Source: Lachnospiraceae bacterium (GTDB lineage Bacteria; Bacillota; Clostridia; Lachnospirales; Lachnospiraceae). From it: 40,903 bases of DNA. The notes below the pieces were generated by a model that saw only the letters and a program-made list of their open reading frames with translations, was not told the origin of the DNA and did not search any database. The translations under genes and the position numbers were made by a program. How positions within the stretch are numbered: position 1 is the stretch's first letter; each line of letters opens with the position of its first letter. Below, one piece after another: positions 16,962 through 25,705 of this stretch. The stretch is from contig JAFYZH010000071.1 in the NCBI GenBank assembly GCA_017548765.1, positions 1-40,903 of the forward strand, read 5' to 3'.

Positions 16962-19136
16962 CTAATTCTGGGCTGTTGTATCCGCAGGCTTCTTACGCAT
17001 CATCAGGTGAGCCAGGCCGCCCGCGATGCATACTGACGAGAAACCGCCGCAAAGCACGCCAACGATCAGAGGCAGAGCGAATTCACGAATAGCCGAAACA
17101 CCGACGATCGCCAATACGATGACCATGATCAATGTCGTCAAGGACGTGTAGATGCTTCGTGTCATCGTCTGGTTGATACTCAGGTTGAAGATCTCCTTCA
17201 GAGTATATCTCTTATGGGAATCCAGCGAAAGGTTCTCACGTACGCGGTCGAAGATAACGATGGTCGCGTTGATCGAATAACCGACGATGGTCAGCATACA
17301 AGCGATAAACGTGGTACCTACGGTCCAGTTGAACAGCAGGTAAGCCAGGATAACTACAAATACATCATGCAGCAACGTAAATACGGAAGCTGCGGCAAAT
17401 GTCAGGTTACGGAAACGGAACCAGATATAAAGCAACATGCAGAGGGTCGCAACTGCAACGGAAACCAGTGCATCCCGACGCATCTCTTGGCCGATCGCCG
17501 CAGAGATGTTCTGCATCTGGATACCATCCTCAGCAACATCGAACTTCTCTTTCAGCATTTGCGTCAGTTTGGTACGCTCATCAGGGTTCAACGTCTTCGT
17601 GCGGACGATGATCTGGGTACTGTCGACAACTTTGTTGGACACGATATTGCTGCTATTATTCTCGTCGATCACTTTTGCGATCTCAGGGTTGATCTTCGTC
17701 TGGATCTCTTCCAGTGACATATCGACCGGAAGATCGATCGTCGATGAAGTACCGCCTACGAAATCGATGCTGTAATTCATCATCTCGCCCTTAGAAGCGT
17801 TGAAGATGAGCAGGCCGATCGAAAGAGCGATGGCAACGCCGGAGATCGAGAAGAAGATCGGGCGCTTGCCGATGATGTTGAGTTTGGTCGTTTTCTTCGT
17901 CTCACCGTAGGCTCCCTTACCCTTAACGCCCAGATCGTAGAAACCGGTCAGGAACAGACGGGTGATACCCAGGGAACTTACCATGGAAAGAACGATACCA
18001 ACAGCCAGGGTCTGAGCGAAACCGCGAACGGTTCCGGAACCCAGGATATTCAAAATGATCGCAGAGATAAGGGTCGTAACGTTACCGTCGACGATCGCGG
18101 ACAATGCTTTCGAGAAACCATTGTTGATCGCGGTGCGTACAGTCGTTCCGGACCCGATCTCCTCGCGGATACGTGCGAAAATGATGACATTCGCATCCAC
18201 GGCCATACCGATGGACAGGATCATACCTGCGATACCGGGAAGTGTAAGTGTGATATCAAAGCCTGCAAGAACGACGATCATCATCGTAACATAGCAAAGC
18301 AATGCAAGCGATGCAGCGATACCGGGAACGCGATACAGAATGATCATGAGAAGGATCACGATAGCGAGTCCGATCGCACCTGCAAGAAGGGATGTATGGA
18401 TCGCCTTCTCACCGAGTTTCGCGCCGACCACATCGGAACGAACCTCTTCGAGTTCTACCGGAATGGCACCGATACGGATCGTAGTAGCGAGGTTCTCCGC
18501 GCTTTCCAAGGATTCAAGTCCGGTGATCTCGGCGTACAGGGATTCGATCTTCGAGTTAACTCTCGGTGCGCTTACGACCTCACCGTCAAACACGATCGCG
18601 ATCTGACGGCCGATATTTTTATCCGTGACATCTGCGAAAACCTTAGATCCTTCATCAGTCAGAGTAAGCAAAACGACATACTCGATCGAGTTGGAATTCA
18701 CTCCCTCCGAACGACGAGATCTGGCTTCCGCCGTCTTGATATGCTCAGGCAAAAGAACTTCTTGGTTTTTCTCATCGATAAACTTCAAAGCACCCGGTTT
18801 TCCGAGTTCTTCCAGAACTTTATTCGCATCCTTAACATTCGGGATATCAACGCAGATACGTTTGTCACCCTCCATGTAGACCGATGCTTCTGTCGAATAA
18901 GACTCCGCTCTCTTACGAAGCTTCTCTTTCGCATCAGACATCGCTTCGCCGGAAGCATCTCCGACTGCCTGATAGGTGATGGAAACACCGCCGGCCAGGT
19001 CGAGACCGAGGTCGACATCATAAAGACTTCCATACTGCTGTTCATCAAATCCCACAAATGCCACAAACGCCATGAAGCCCAATAAGATCATTCCGAAAAG
19101 CAGCTTCAAAGCGCCTGATCCCTTACGATCGCGCAT
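16962..19136 (-). CDS. secDF: Protein translocase SecDF (fused SecD-SecF)
   Basis: A 724-residue fusion of the two proton-driven RND subunits that help the Sec channel. The N-terminal SecD half (about 1-415) has one TM helix, DLGLDLAGGVSITYQ, the periplasmic P1 domain and five TM helices with AGMILSIGMAVDANVIIFARIREE. The SecF half (about 430-724) has NYSIDFVGGTSSTIDLP and MLTIVGYSINATIVIFDRVREN. The C-terminus ends MMRKKPADTTAQN. Its ribosome-binding site overlaps the scfB stop (CGGAGGTAA). Fusion of SecD and SecF is frequent in Bacilli and in some Clostridia. Confidence 0.96.
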   Translation of the reverse strand: MRDRKGSGALKLLFGMILLGFMAFVAFVGFDEQQYGSLYDVDLGLDLAGGVSITYQAVGDASGEAMSDAKEKLRKRAESYSTEASVYMEGDKRICVDIPNVKDANKVLEELGKPGALKFIDEKNQEVLLPEHIKTAEARSRRSEGVNSNSIEYVVLLTLTDEGSKVFADVTDKNIGRQIAIVFDGEVVSAPRVNSKIESLYAEITGLESLESAENLATTIRIGAIPVELEEVRSDVVGAKLGEKAIHTSLLAGAIGLAIVILLMIILYRVPGIAASLALLCYVTMMIVVLAGFDITLTLPGIAGMILSIGMAVDANVIIFARIREEIGSGTTVRTAINNGFSKALSAIVDGNVTTLISAIILNILGSGTVRGFAQTLAVGIVLSMVSSLGITRLFLTGFYDLGVKGKGAYGETKKTTKLNIIGKRPIFFSISGVAIALSIGLLIFNASKGEMMNYSIDFVGGTSSTIDLPVDMSLEEIQTKINPEIAKVIDENNSSNIVSNKVVDSTQIIVRTKTLNPDERTKLTQMLKEKFDVAEDGIQMQNISAAIGQEMRRDALVSVAVATLCMLLYIWFRFRNLTFAAASVFTLLHDVFVVILAYLLFNWTVGTTFIACMLTIVGYSINATIVIFDRVRENLSLDSHKRYTLKEIFNLSINQTMTRSIYTSLTTLIMVIVLAIVGVSAIREFALPLIVGVLCGGFSSVCIAGGLAHLMMRKKPADTTAQN

Positions 19137-19141
19137 TTTGT

Positions 19142-20560
19142 TTACCTCCGTAATTCCGGGATATCCCCGGTCATTTCTTCATTTTCATCCATTTCCGCAA
19201 GAGCGGCCTTGATCATGATTGCACACTCGATCCGCTTCTTTTGCATCACGCAACCGATATCGTACGCATCCGTCAGACTGTGATGGAAATTATACGAGTT
19301 CGCCGCGCAGCCGCCGCTGCAGTAGAAACGTGCAAAACAGTTTTTGCACTTTTCCTTTGCGTATACATTGCAAAGTTTGAACTGATCCCGCAGTTCGGTA
19401 TTCACAATGCCATCGTCCAGATTTCCGAGGCAGAATTCTTCCTGTCCCACAAACTGGTGACAGGGATAGAGATCTCCCCACGGAGTCACACCCAGGTATT
19501 CCGTACCCGAGCCGCAGCCGGCCAGGCACTTCGCAACACAAGGACCGTGATCCAGATCGATATTAAAGTGGAAAAAGTTGAAGCCTCTTCCCTCTTTACG
19601 CCGTTTGATGTATTCGACCGCCAGTCGGTCGTATTCTTCGAGGATCTTCGGAAGATCCTCCTCCGTGATCGCGTACGGGTCTCCCGGCTGCGCCACCACA
19701 GGTTCCATGGACAGTTTGTCGAACCCGAGATCCGCATAATGGATCACGTCGCTGGCAAAGTCCGTATTAAAGTGGGTAAAGGTACCCCGGATGAAGTAGC
19801 TCTTATCCCCGCGTCGTTTTGCGAATTCCTGAAACTTCGGAACGATGATGTCGTAACTGCTCTTTCCGTTCCGTGTCGGGCGCATGCGGTCATTGACCTC
19901 GCGGCGACCGTCGAGCGACATGACTACGTTCGCCATCTCGCGATCGCAGAACTCCATGACATCCTCATTCACCAGAACGCCGTTCGTCGTCAGCGTGAAG
20001 CGGAACTTCTTGTGGTACGGTTCCTCTAAGCTCCGACCGTATTCCACGATCTGCTTAACGACCTCCCAGTTCATGAGAGGCTCGCCGCCGAAGAAGTCGA
20101 CTTCCAGATTGATGCGGTGACCGGAATTAGCGACCAGGAAGTCCAGTGCTTTCTTACCGACCTCGAAGCTCATCAGCCCGCGGGAGCCGTGATAAGCGCC
20201 CTCGCCGGCGAAGCAATACTTACACCCCAGGTTACAGTCGTGGGAAACGTTCAGGCAGAGCGCCTTAACGACGGTCTTCCGCTTCTTGAAATCCATGACG
20301 AAATCGCGGTAAATGTCCTTCGCAAACAGAAGGTCTTCCTTCGCGAGTTCGTCGATCTCATCCAGTGCTTCCCGGATGTCCGAATAGGTGTAGGTCTTAC
20401 CGAGTTCTTTCGTGATCGCATCATGATCATAAGCAGCGCCCGCGCCGGACGCCTCGATCAATGCGACGGCGTCATAAGCGACATCCTCCATCACGTGGAC
20501 CGAGCCGGAATTCACATCCAAAACGATGTTGTATCCGTTGTTTTTATATTGATGTATCAA
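19142..20560 (-). CDS. scfB: SCIFF peptide maturase ScfB (thioether-forming radical SAM/SPASM)
   Basis: A 472-residue radical-SAM enzyme that installs thioether crosslinks in the SCIFF ranthipeptide. The canonical N-terminus LIHQYKNNGYNIVLDVNSG sits at a TTG (20558-20560) preceded by GGAGGAG, so I place the start there rather than at an upstream frame-open codon at 20611. The radical-SAM cysteines are C109, C113 and C116 (HDCNLGCKYCF). The C-terminal SPASM/auxiliary cluster cysteines appear in GPCVAKCLAGCGSG, LYPCHQF, CKNCFARFYCSGGC and DIGC. EVDFFGGEPLMNW is typical. It follows scfA by 150 bases and precedes secDF by 5. Confidence 0.96.
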   Translation of the reverse strand: MIHQYKNNGYNIVLDVNSGSVHVMEDVAYDAVALIEASGAGAAYDHDAITKELGKTYTYSDIREALDEIDELAKEDLLFAKDIYRDFVMDFKKRKTVVKALCLNVSHDCNLGCKYCFAGEGAYHGSRGLMSFEVGKKALDFLVANSGHRINLEVDFFGGEPLMNWEVVKQIVEYGRSLEEPYHKKFRFTLTTNGVLVNEDVMEFCDREMANVVMSLDGRREVNDRMRPTRNGKSSYDIIVPKFQEFAKRRGDKSYFIRGTFTHFNTDFASDVIHYADLGFDKLSMEPVVAQPGDPYAITEEDLPKILEEYDRLAVEYIKRRKEGRGFNFFHFNIDLDHGPCVAKCLAGCGSGTEYLGVTPWGDLYPCHQFVGQEEFCLGNLDDGIVNTELRDQFKLCNVYAKEKCKNCFARFYCSGGCAANSYNFHHSLTDAYDIGCVMQKKRIECAIMIKAALAEMDENEEMTGDIPELRR

Positions 20561-20601
20561 AACTCCTCCTAATCCGTACAGGGGTCGATTTCCGCATTCC
20601 C

Positions 20602-20651
20602 CTAAAAACAAGAATAAAGGGATGCCGCACGAAACACGCGCAGCAGCCCTT
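20602..20651 (-). terminator. Terminator-type hairpin (attenuator) between scfA and scfB
   Basis: Minus-strand AAGGG/CCCTT, TGC/GCA and GCGCG/CGTGC segments (20617-20651) stack with two single mismatches around a TGTTT loop. They are followed by TATTCTTGTTTTT (complement of 20602-20616). It would end most transcripts after the precursor gene and let a fraction reach scfB and the Sec genes, giving excess peptide over maturase. Confidence 0.6.
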
Positions 20652-20710
20652 ACACCTCATCTCAAAGAGGCTATGCGATACGGGGATCCCCTGTCGAAAC
20701 CGTCGAAAAA

Positions 20711-20857
20711 TTAGCGGTCCTTGTTCTCGCAGCTCTGATTTCCTACAGTACAGGAAGTCTTGCATGCGGACTGGCAAGATGTCTGGCACTCGCCGCAGCC
20801 GCCCTTTACCATAGATGCTTTCAAGCTCTTCTTTGTTAATGTCTTGATCTTTTTCAT
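20711..20857 (-). CDS. scfA: SCIFF (six-cysteine) ranthipeptide precursor
   Basis: A 48-residue peptide read directly from the sequence. It starts MKKIKTLTKKSLKASMVKGG and continues with cysteines at 21, 24, 28, 32, 36 and 43, ending ENKDR: the six-cysteines-in-forty-five pattern. The pair known to be crosslinked in the Clostridium thermocellum homologue, Cys32 and Thr37, is present at the same positions. GGAGG lies 11 bases ahead of the ATG at 20855-20857, and a consensus promoter is upstream. The mature peptide is presumably thioether-bridged by ScfB; its role is not settled, though signalling has been proposed in Clostridia. No dedicated protease or exporter is adjacent. Confidence 0.96.
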   Translation of the reverse strand: MKKIKTLTKKSLKASMVKGGCGECQTSCQSACKTSCTVGNQSCENKDR

Positions 20858-20928
20858 GAAACTTGTATCCTCCGTTTCTTACAAAAAGCATGCTCATCGC
20901 GCAATGACCCGATGATTATGCGACTATC

Positions 20929-20957
20929 ATCATATCGCAAATGTTTCGCTTTGTCAA
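20929..20957 (-). promoter_or_regulatory. Consensus sigma-A promoter of the scfA operon
   Basis: Minus-strand TTGACA (20952-20957), 17-base spacer, TATGAT (20929-20934): a perfect -35 and a near-perfect -10. The leader is about 65 bases with a small TCATCG/CGATGA hairpin. It predicts high, constitutive-type expression of SCIFF. Confidence 0.82.
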
Positions 20958-20974
20958 CCATTTTACCGCCTGTT

Positions 20975-22276
20975 TCAAGGATTTTCGGTGTTCGTTTCGT
21001 CGACGGTCTCCACCCGGACCCTCACTTTATCCACGCGGTTGCGGTTCATCTTCTCGACCACGTAGGTAATGCCATCGCGTTCGATGCACTCCCCTCCCTC
21101 GGGCAATGCATCCAGAAGCTCGATCATCAAGCCTCCGAGCGAGTCATAATCCTCCGATTTAAGCTCCAGTCCGAGCTGTTCGTTGATGTCGTCGAGCTTC
21201 ATCGCGCCGTCGATCAGGTATTCATTGTCCCCGATCTTACGGATGCTGTCTTTCTCTTCCTCATCATACTCGTCGCGGATCTCCCCGACGATCTCCTCCA
21301 GGAGGTCTTCCAGCGTGATCATGCCCACGGGCGCACCGTATTCATTCAGCACGATCGTGATGCTCACTCCGCCCTCACGCATCTGCGCGAGCATCTCGCC
21401 CAGCCTGCGGTTCTCAAACGTAAAGTGCGGCTTACGCAGGTATCTGCGCAGAGAAAACGTCCGGCCGGGCTTCATGAGAAGCAAGTCCTTCACGTTCAGG
21501 ATGCCGATGACATTGTCCTTCGAATCCTGGTAGACCGGGAAGCGCGTATACTGGTTTTCGCGGAAGCATTTCAGCACATCCGCGTAGGAACATTCGACAT
21601 CGAGCATGGTCATGTCGGCACGCGGCACCATGATGTCCTTCGCCTTTGCATCGCCGAAATCGACCACGTTGTTGATCATCTTCTTTTCTTCCGGCTCCAG
21701 GACGCCCTCTTCGTGGCTCACATCCACGATGGTACGCAGTTCCTCCTCCGTGATCACCTTCTCTTTATCATCCTTCGAAACGCCGAGCAGTTTCAACACG
21801 CCGCCCGCGAGCACGTTGGTTATGAAGATAAACGGGGTCAGGATCCACATCAGTCCGCTGATCGGCGTCACATAGAGAAGCGCGAGCTTCTCCGCCTTCA
21901 CCGTCGCCAGCGTCTTCGGGGTCAATTCACCGAAAACGAGCACCAAAAGCGTCAGCACGCCGGTCGCGATGCCGGCCGCGTAGACCGCGATGCCTGCGCC
22001 GAAGTTCTGCTCCAGCACCTTCGTCGTAAACAGGGTCGCCAAAGACGACGCCGAGAGGTTCACAACGTTATTTCCGATCAGGATCGCGCCCAACAGTTTG
22101 GAGGGTTCCTCCGTGATGGCGAGCAGCCGCTTCGCCTTTTTATTTCCTTCTTCGGCCAATGTACGCAACCGTATACGGTTCACTGTCATGATGGCTGTCT
22201 CCGCCGAAGAGAAAAAGCCCGATAAAACGATCAATGCGATCAGTACGATAAGCCGTACTATGTCACCGCTGTCCAA
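20975..22276 (-). CDS. CNNM/CorC-type (HlyC/DUF21) membrane protein, probable Mg2+ or Co2+ transport
   Basis: A 433-residue hemolysin-C-like protein. Residues 1-185 form the DUF21/CNNM membrane domain with helices at IVRLIVLIALIVLSGFF, LLGAILIGNNVVNLSASSLA, YAAGIATGVLTLLVLVFGE (containing the FGELTPKTLA motif) and LMWILTPFIFITNVLAG. Two CBS motifs follow (VVDFGDAKAKDIMVPRADM, GILNVKDLLL, MITLEDLLEEIVGEI) and a C-terminal CorC_HlyC domain (GDNEYLIDGAMKLDDINEQL). Family members handle Mg2+ efflux or homeostasis; the ion here is not known. The start is a TTG (22274-22276) with GGAGGAAAG upstream. It is the last gene of the gat unit. Confidence 0.92.
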   Translation of the reverse strand: MDSGDIVRLIVLIALIVLSGFFSSAETAIMTVNRIRLRTLAEEGNKKAKRLLAITEEPSKLLGAILIGNNVVNLSASSLATLFTTKVLEQNFGAGIAVYAAGIATGVLTLLVLVFGELTPKTLATVKAEKLALLYVTPISGLMWILTPFIFITNVLAGGVLKLLGVSKDDKEKVITEEELRTIVDVSHEEGVLEPEEKKMINNVVDFGDAKAKDIMVPRADMTMLDVECSYADVLKCFRENQYTRFPVYQDSKDNVIGILNVKDLLLMKPGRTFSLRRYLRKPHFTFENRRLGEMLAQMREGGVSITIVLNEYGAPVGMITLEDLLEEIVGEIRDEYDEEEKDSIRKIGDNEYLIDGAMKLDDINEQLGLELKSEDYDSLGGLMIELLDALPEGGECIERDGITYVVEKMNRNRVDKVRVRVETVDETNTENP

Positions 22277-22300
22277 ATTCTTTCCTCCTGAATCTTTGCT

Positions 22301-22320
22301 AGGCTCCCGTGTCGGGGCCT
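22301..22320 (-). other. GC-rich hairpin after gatB
   Basis: AGGC-CCCG / CGGG-GCCT stem with one bulged base and a 3-base loop, nine bases past the gatB stop and just ahead of the next gene's ribosome-binding site. Without a T run it is unlikely to be an efficient terminator. Confidence 0.35.
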
Positions 22321-22329
22321 GTCTCTATC

Positions 22330-23829
22330 CTACATGGTCCCGGCGGCTTTTCGCTCTGCCAGCTTCTTAAGCAGCAGTTTCCGCGCCGCCGCGGGATCCG
22401 CCTGCCCGTTCGTCTCTTTCATGACGCATCCGAGCAAATGTCCCGCCGCCTTCTCCTTCCCGGAGAGGTAGTCCGAAACCGATTTTTCCTGTGCCTTAAG
22501 GACCGCATCCACCGCGACCTCCAAAGCATCCTCATCCTTTGTTATCAAAAGATGACACTCATTTACATATACCATAGGTTCGATGTTTTTGTCAAACATG
22601 AGGGCGAAAACATCGCGCGCGGTCTTCGTCGTGATCACGCCGTCCTCCTGCATCCTAAGCAGTTCGGCAAATGCTTCGGGGGTGATCTTCCACTGGCCCG
22701 GATCCGCCTTCTTCTCGCGGCACAGGTACATCAGGTCGCCGCACATCCGCGCCGCGATCGTTTTCGCACGCCGCGTCTCGGAATCTTCGGGTCGTTCGTC
22801 CTCCGCCCCTTCCTGCCACAGCCGAAGGGTCTCCTCAAACAGCACCGCCGTCGCGGGATGCCGCGTCAGGATCTGCGCCTCCTCCTGCGTCAGGGACAGT
22901 TCGCGCATGTAACGCTCCGCCTTCTCTTCGCGAAACTCCGGCATCTGCTCTTCCATTTTCCGGATATACTCCTCCGGCAAATGTACGGGCAGCAGGTCGG
23001 GCTCCGGAAAATACCGGTAATCCATGACCTCTTCCTTCGTCCGCATGACCTTCGTCGTGCCGTCCGCTTCGTCAAACCGCCGTGTCTCAAACACGACCTT
23101 TCCGCCTGCGCCTAGCACCTGTGCCTGCCGCTCCGCCTCATAGGCTACGGCCCGCCGGATACTCGTGAAGGAGTTCAGGTTCTTCATCTCCGTCCGCACG
23201 CCGAGCGCCTCTTCTTCCACCTTACGTAGGGAAAGATTCACATCCGCGCGCATCGAGCCCTCGTGCAGTTTTCCGTCGGAGATCCCCAGATACATCGCGA
23301 ACATGCGGATCTTCTCCAGAAACGCGATCACCTCGTCCGCGTTGCGGAAATCCGGCTCCGTCACGATCTCCAGCAGGGGCACACCCTTGCGGTTGAAATC
23401 CACCAGGGAAACGCGCCGCTCCAAGTCGTGCGTCAGTTTCCCGGCGTCGTCCTCCATGTGCATCTCGTGGATGCGGATGACCTTCGTTTCGCCGGCCTCA
23501 GTCTGCACCTCGACCTGTCCGCCCTTCAGGATCGGCTCGTAGAACTGCGTGATCTGGTAGGCCGTCGCATTGTCCGGATAAAAGTAATTCTTGCGGTCGA
23601 ACCGGCTGTTGCGGTTGATCTGCCCCTGCAGGGCGAGTCCCATGCGCACGGCGCAGGACAGGGCCTCGGGGTTGAGTACCGGGAGCGCTCCCGGCAGGCC
23701 TAAGCAGACCGGACACACGTTCGTGTTCGCCGCCTCGGCAAATGTATTTTTGCAGCGGCAGAAGATCTTCCGCTGTGTTGCCAATTCGATGTGGACCTCG
23801 AGTCCCATCACGATCTCGTAATCATTCAT
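22330..23829 (-). CDS. gatB: Asp-tRNA(Asn)/Glu-tRNA(Gln) amidotransferase subunit GatB
   Basis: A 499-residue GatB, the tRNA-binding kinase/transamidase subunit that phosphorylates and amidates Glu-tRNA(Gln) or Asp-tRNA(Asn). Visible: YEIVMGLEVHIEL, the zinc-type site FCRCKN...NVCPVCLGLPGALP, RKNYFYPDNATAYQITQ, MRADVNLSLR, and the C-terminal YqeY-like helical domain ending KLAERKAAGTM. It overlaps gatA by 8 bases with GGGAGG upstream, indicating translational coupling. Confidence 0.97.
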   Translation of the reverse strand: MNDYEIVMGLEVHIELATQRKIFCRCKNTFAEAANTNVCPVCLGLPGALPVLNPEALSCAVRMGLALQGQINRNSRFDRKNYFYPDNATAYQITQFYEPILKGGQVEVQTEAGETKVIRIHEMHMEDDAGKLTHDLERRVSLVDFNRKGVPLLEIVTEPDFRNADEVIAFLEKIRMFAMYLGISDGKLHEGSMRADVNLSLRKVEEEALGVRTEMKNLNSFTSIRRAVAYEAERQAQVLGAGGKVVFETRRFDEADGTTKVMRTKEEVMDYRYFPEPDLLPVHLPEEYIRKMEEQMPEFREEKAERYMRELSLTQEEAQILTRHPATAVLFEETLRLWQEGAEDERPEDSETRRAKTIAARMCGDLMYLCREKKADPGQWKITPEAFAELLRMQEDGVITTKTARDVFALMFDKNIEPMVYVNECHLLITKDEDALEVAVDAVLKAQEKSVSDYLSGKEKAAGHLLGCVMKETNGQADPAAARKLLLKKLAERKAAGTM

Positions 23830-25237
23830 GGACAGGTCCTCCCTTCACACAGGGTGTAAACGGCGCGGCGAGCTGCTCCGCGACCTCGAACATCGCGGCC
23901 TCCCGGCCCGCATTGGCCGTGACCATGACGGCTGACGGTGCATCGTCTTCCATCGCTTCAACGGGCACGTTGATTGCAGGAAGGCCGCACAGGTTGGCGA
24001 GCACGGTCAGTTTATCCTGCTCGTAGCCGTTCAGAAAGGCTTCGCTGTCGCCCGCGAAATCCGCGCGCGGGTACGGCCGTGCCAGTGTCTCCGATACGAT
24101 CACGTCCACCTCGGCCAATGCTTCCTGCACCTGGTCGTAGATGCATCTGCGCACGCGCGCTGCCTGCTCGTACCAGTCGCGGTACGACTCCTGGCCCAGG
24201 ACGAACCGCCCCATGCGGATGCGGCGCTGCACCTCCGGCGAAAAGCCTTCCACGCGCGTCATCTCGTACATCTGGTCCAATGTCTCGTAGCCTTCCGCGC
24301 GGAAACCGTAGCGTACACCATCATAGCGCGCCAGGTTCGAAGCCGCCTGCGCGCACGCCAAAATATAATACGTCGCGACCGCATACTCGAGCATGGGAAG
24401 CTCGATATATCGGATCTCGTAGTTTTCACAGAATGTCGGATCCTTCCGAAGGATTGCTGCCGCCGCGGAATCCTCTCCGCCCAGCACACCCACACGAAGA
24501 CGGCCGTGGGGCCTCTCTATTTCTTCTGCCGAAGGCCGGAAGTATACTTTCTCACGCATGGATGCATCCTGCTCGTCCGGTCCTGCGATCACAGAGTAGA
24601 TCTTCTGTGCTTCATTGACCGAGCGCGTCAATGGTCCGATCACGTCGAACGCGGAAGCGTACGAGATCAGGCCGTAGCGCGATACCGCTCCGTAGGCCGG
24701 CTTCAGACCGACCACACCGCACAGCGCCGCCGGCTGGCGGATCGAGCCGCCGGTGTCCGAGCCCAGGGCGAAATCCACCAGCCCCAGTGCGACCGCAGCG
24801 GCGCTGCCGCCCGACGAACCGCCGGCTGAAAGCTCCGGATAGCGCGGGTTCTTCGTCGCCCCGAACGCTCCCGTCGTCGTAGTCTGCCCCATGGCAAATT
24901 CATCCATATTCGTCTTTCCGACGCAGATCGCGCCCGCCTCTTCGAGGCGCACGACCGCCGTCGCCGAATACGGCGATATATAGTTCTCCAAAATGTGCGA
25001 AGCCGCCGTGGTCTGCACGCCCTCCACACACAGATTATCCTTCACTGCAAACACAAGCCCCGCCAACGGATAACGTCTGCGCGCCTCCTCCTGCGTCAGC
25101 CCCTGAATCTCCCGCTCCAGTTTTTCCGCCGCCTGCGACGCCCGCTCCTCGCAGACCGTCACAAACGAATGGTACGCCGGATCGACCGCGCGGATCTTTT
25201 TAATGGCCTCGCTCACGCGATCCCTGATCTCACCCAT
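23822..25237 (-). CDS. gatA: Glutamyl/aspartyl-tRNA amidotransferase subunit GatA
   Basis: A 471-residue amidase-signature enzyme that releases ammonia from glutamine for GatB. The Ser-cisSer-Lys triad regions are present: the Lys in AGLVFAVKDNLC, and the serines in SAGGSSGGSAAAVALG and SDTGGSIRQPAALCGVVG. TNMDEFAMGQTT is the usual family block. The frame extends to 25276, but the ATG at 25235-25237 has GGGGAGG upstream and overlaps the gatC stop by 8 bases (ATGGGTGA), so I use it. Confidence 0.96.
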   Translation of the reverse strand: MGEIRDRVSEAIKKIRAVDPAYHSFVTVCEERASQAAEKLEREIQGLTQEEARRRYPLAGLVFAVKDNLCVEGVQTTAASHILENYISPYSATAVVRLEEAGAICVGKTNMDEFAMGQTTTTGAFGATKNPRYPELSAGGSSGGSAAAVALGLVDFALGSDTGGSIRQPAALCGVVGLKPAYGAVSRYGLISYASAFDVIGPLTRSVNEAQKIYSVIAGPDEQDASMREKVYFRPSAEEIERPHGRLRVGVLGGEDSAAAAILRKDPTFCENYEIRYIELPMLEYAVATYYILACAQAASNLARYDGVRYGFRAEGYETLDQMYEMTRVEGFSPEVQRRIRMGRFVLGQESYRDWYEQAARVRRCIYDQVQEALAEVDVIVSETLARPYPRADFAGDSEAFLNGYEQDKLTVLANLCGLPAINVPVEAMEDDAPSAVMVTANAGREAAMFEVAEQLAAPFTPCVKGGPVHE

Positions 25238-25514
25238 TCTTTCCGGCCTCCCCTTCCAGCGTATATGGCACCTCAAAAAGCGCTCCCCGCATCTGGGGCG
25301 CGTTGAGCCTCCTCACATCGACCGTCCTCTCAGGCACATCCGCTCCGTCCGCCGAAGCCTCCAACGAAGCTACCGCCGAAAACGCCCCCTCATACGGCAA
25401 CGTATGCATCGGCTCCACCCCGTCGGTATCCACCTCCCGGATCTTCTCAAACAAAGCCAGCATCCTCTCGATATCCGCCTGCATCAACTTATCCCTATCT
25501 CCAAAACGCTCCAT
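25230..25514 (-). CDS. gatC: Aspartyl/glutamyl-tRNA amidotransferase subunit GatC, unusual N-terminus
   Basis: A 94-residue GatC, the small clamp that stabilises the GatA-GatB pair. The signature LFEKIREVDTDGVEPMHTLP and the C-terminal ALFEVPYTLE are clear. The first helix of typical GatC (the block around REEVEHIANLARLEL) is absent. The frame upstream of the ATG at 25512-25514 hits TAG after seven codons, and I see no matching helix in other frames. The ribosome-binding site (AGCAGGG) is weak. Either the lineage has a shortened GatC, or the 5' end has been lost to rearrangement of the adjoining spacer with its tandem repeats and palindrome. Confidence 0.85.
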   Translation of the reverse strand: MERFGDRDKLMQADIERMLALFEKIREVDTDGVEPMHTLPYEGAFSAVASLEASADGADVPERTVDVRRLNAPQMRGALFEVPYTLEGEAGKNG

Positions 25515-25705
25515 ACCATCCCTGCTTTCACTCTACGGACAATTCTTCCAAGCCAAAACTCCTCGCCCCATCAAATCCATTTCTTGCCCTTCTCTAAGTG
25601 AGGCACTCCCTCAAATCCACTCTTCTCAAATCCACTCTCCTCAAATCTACTCTCCTCGCATCTCCGCGGGGCAGGCTGATCTGATGTTTCGCGCCGACAT
25701 ATAGG
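25515..25705. other. Non-coding spacer upstream of gatC
   Basis: No supportable gene. It holds the 15-base tandem repeats, and no promoter matching the consensus could be identified on the minus strand. The gat genes may therefore depend on readthrough from dapL or on an atypical promoter. Confidence 0.5.
25610..25654. repeat. Three tandem 15-base repeats
   Basis: CTCAAATCCACTCTT (25610-25624), CTCAAATCCACTCTC (25625-25639) and CTCAAATCTACTCTC (25640-25654) are head to tail, followed by a decayed fourth unit (CTCGCATCTCC) and preceded near 25571 by a looser related copy. On the minus strand each unit reads as Glu-Ser-Gly-Phe-Glu in one frame, but no start codon serves that frame, so I do not call it coding. 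Confidence 0.85.
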
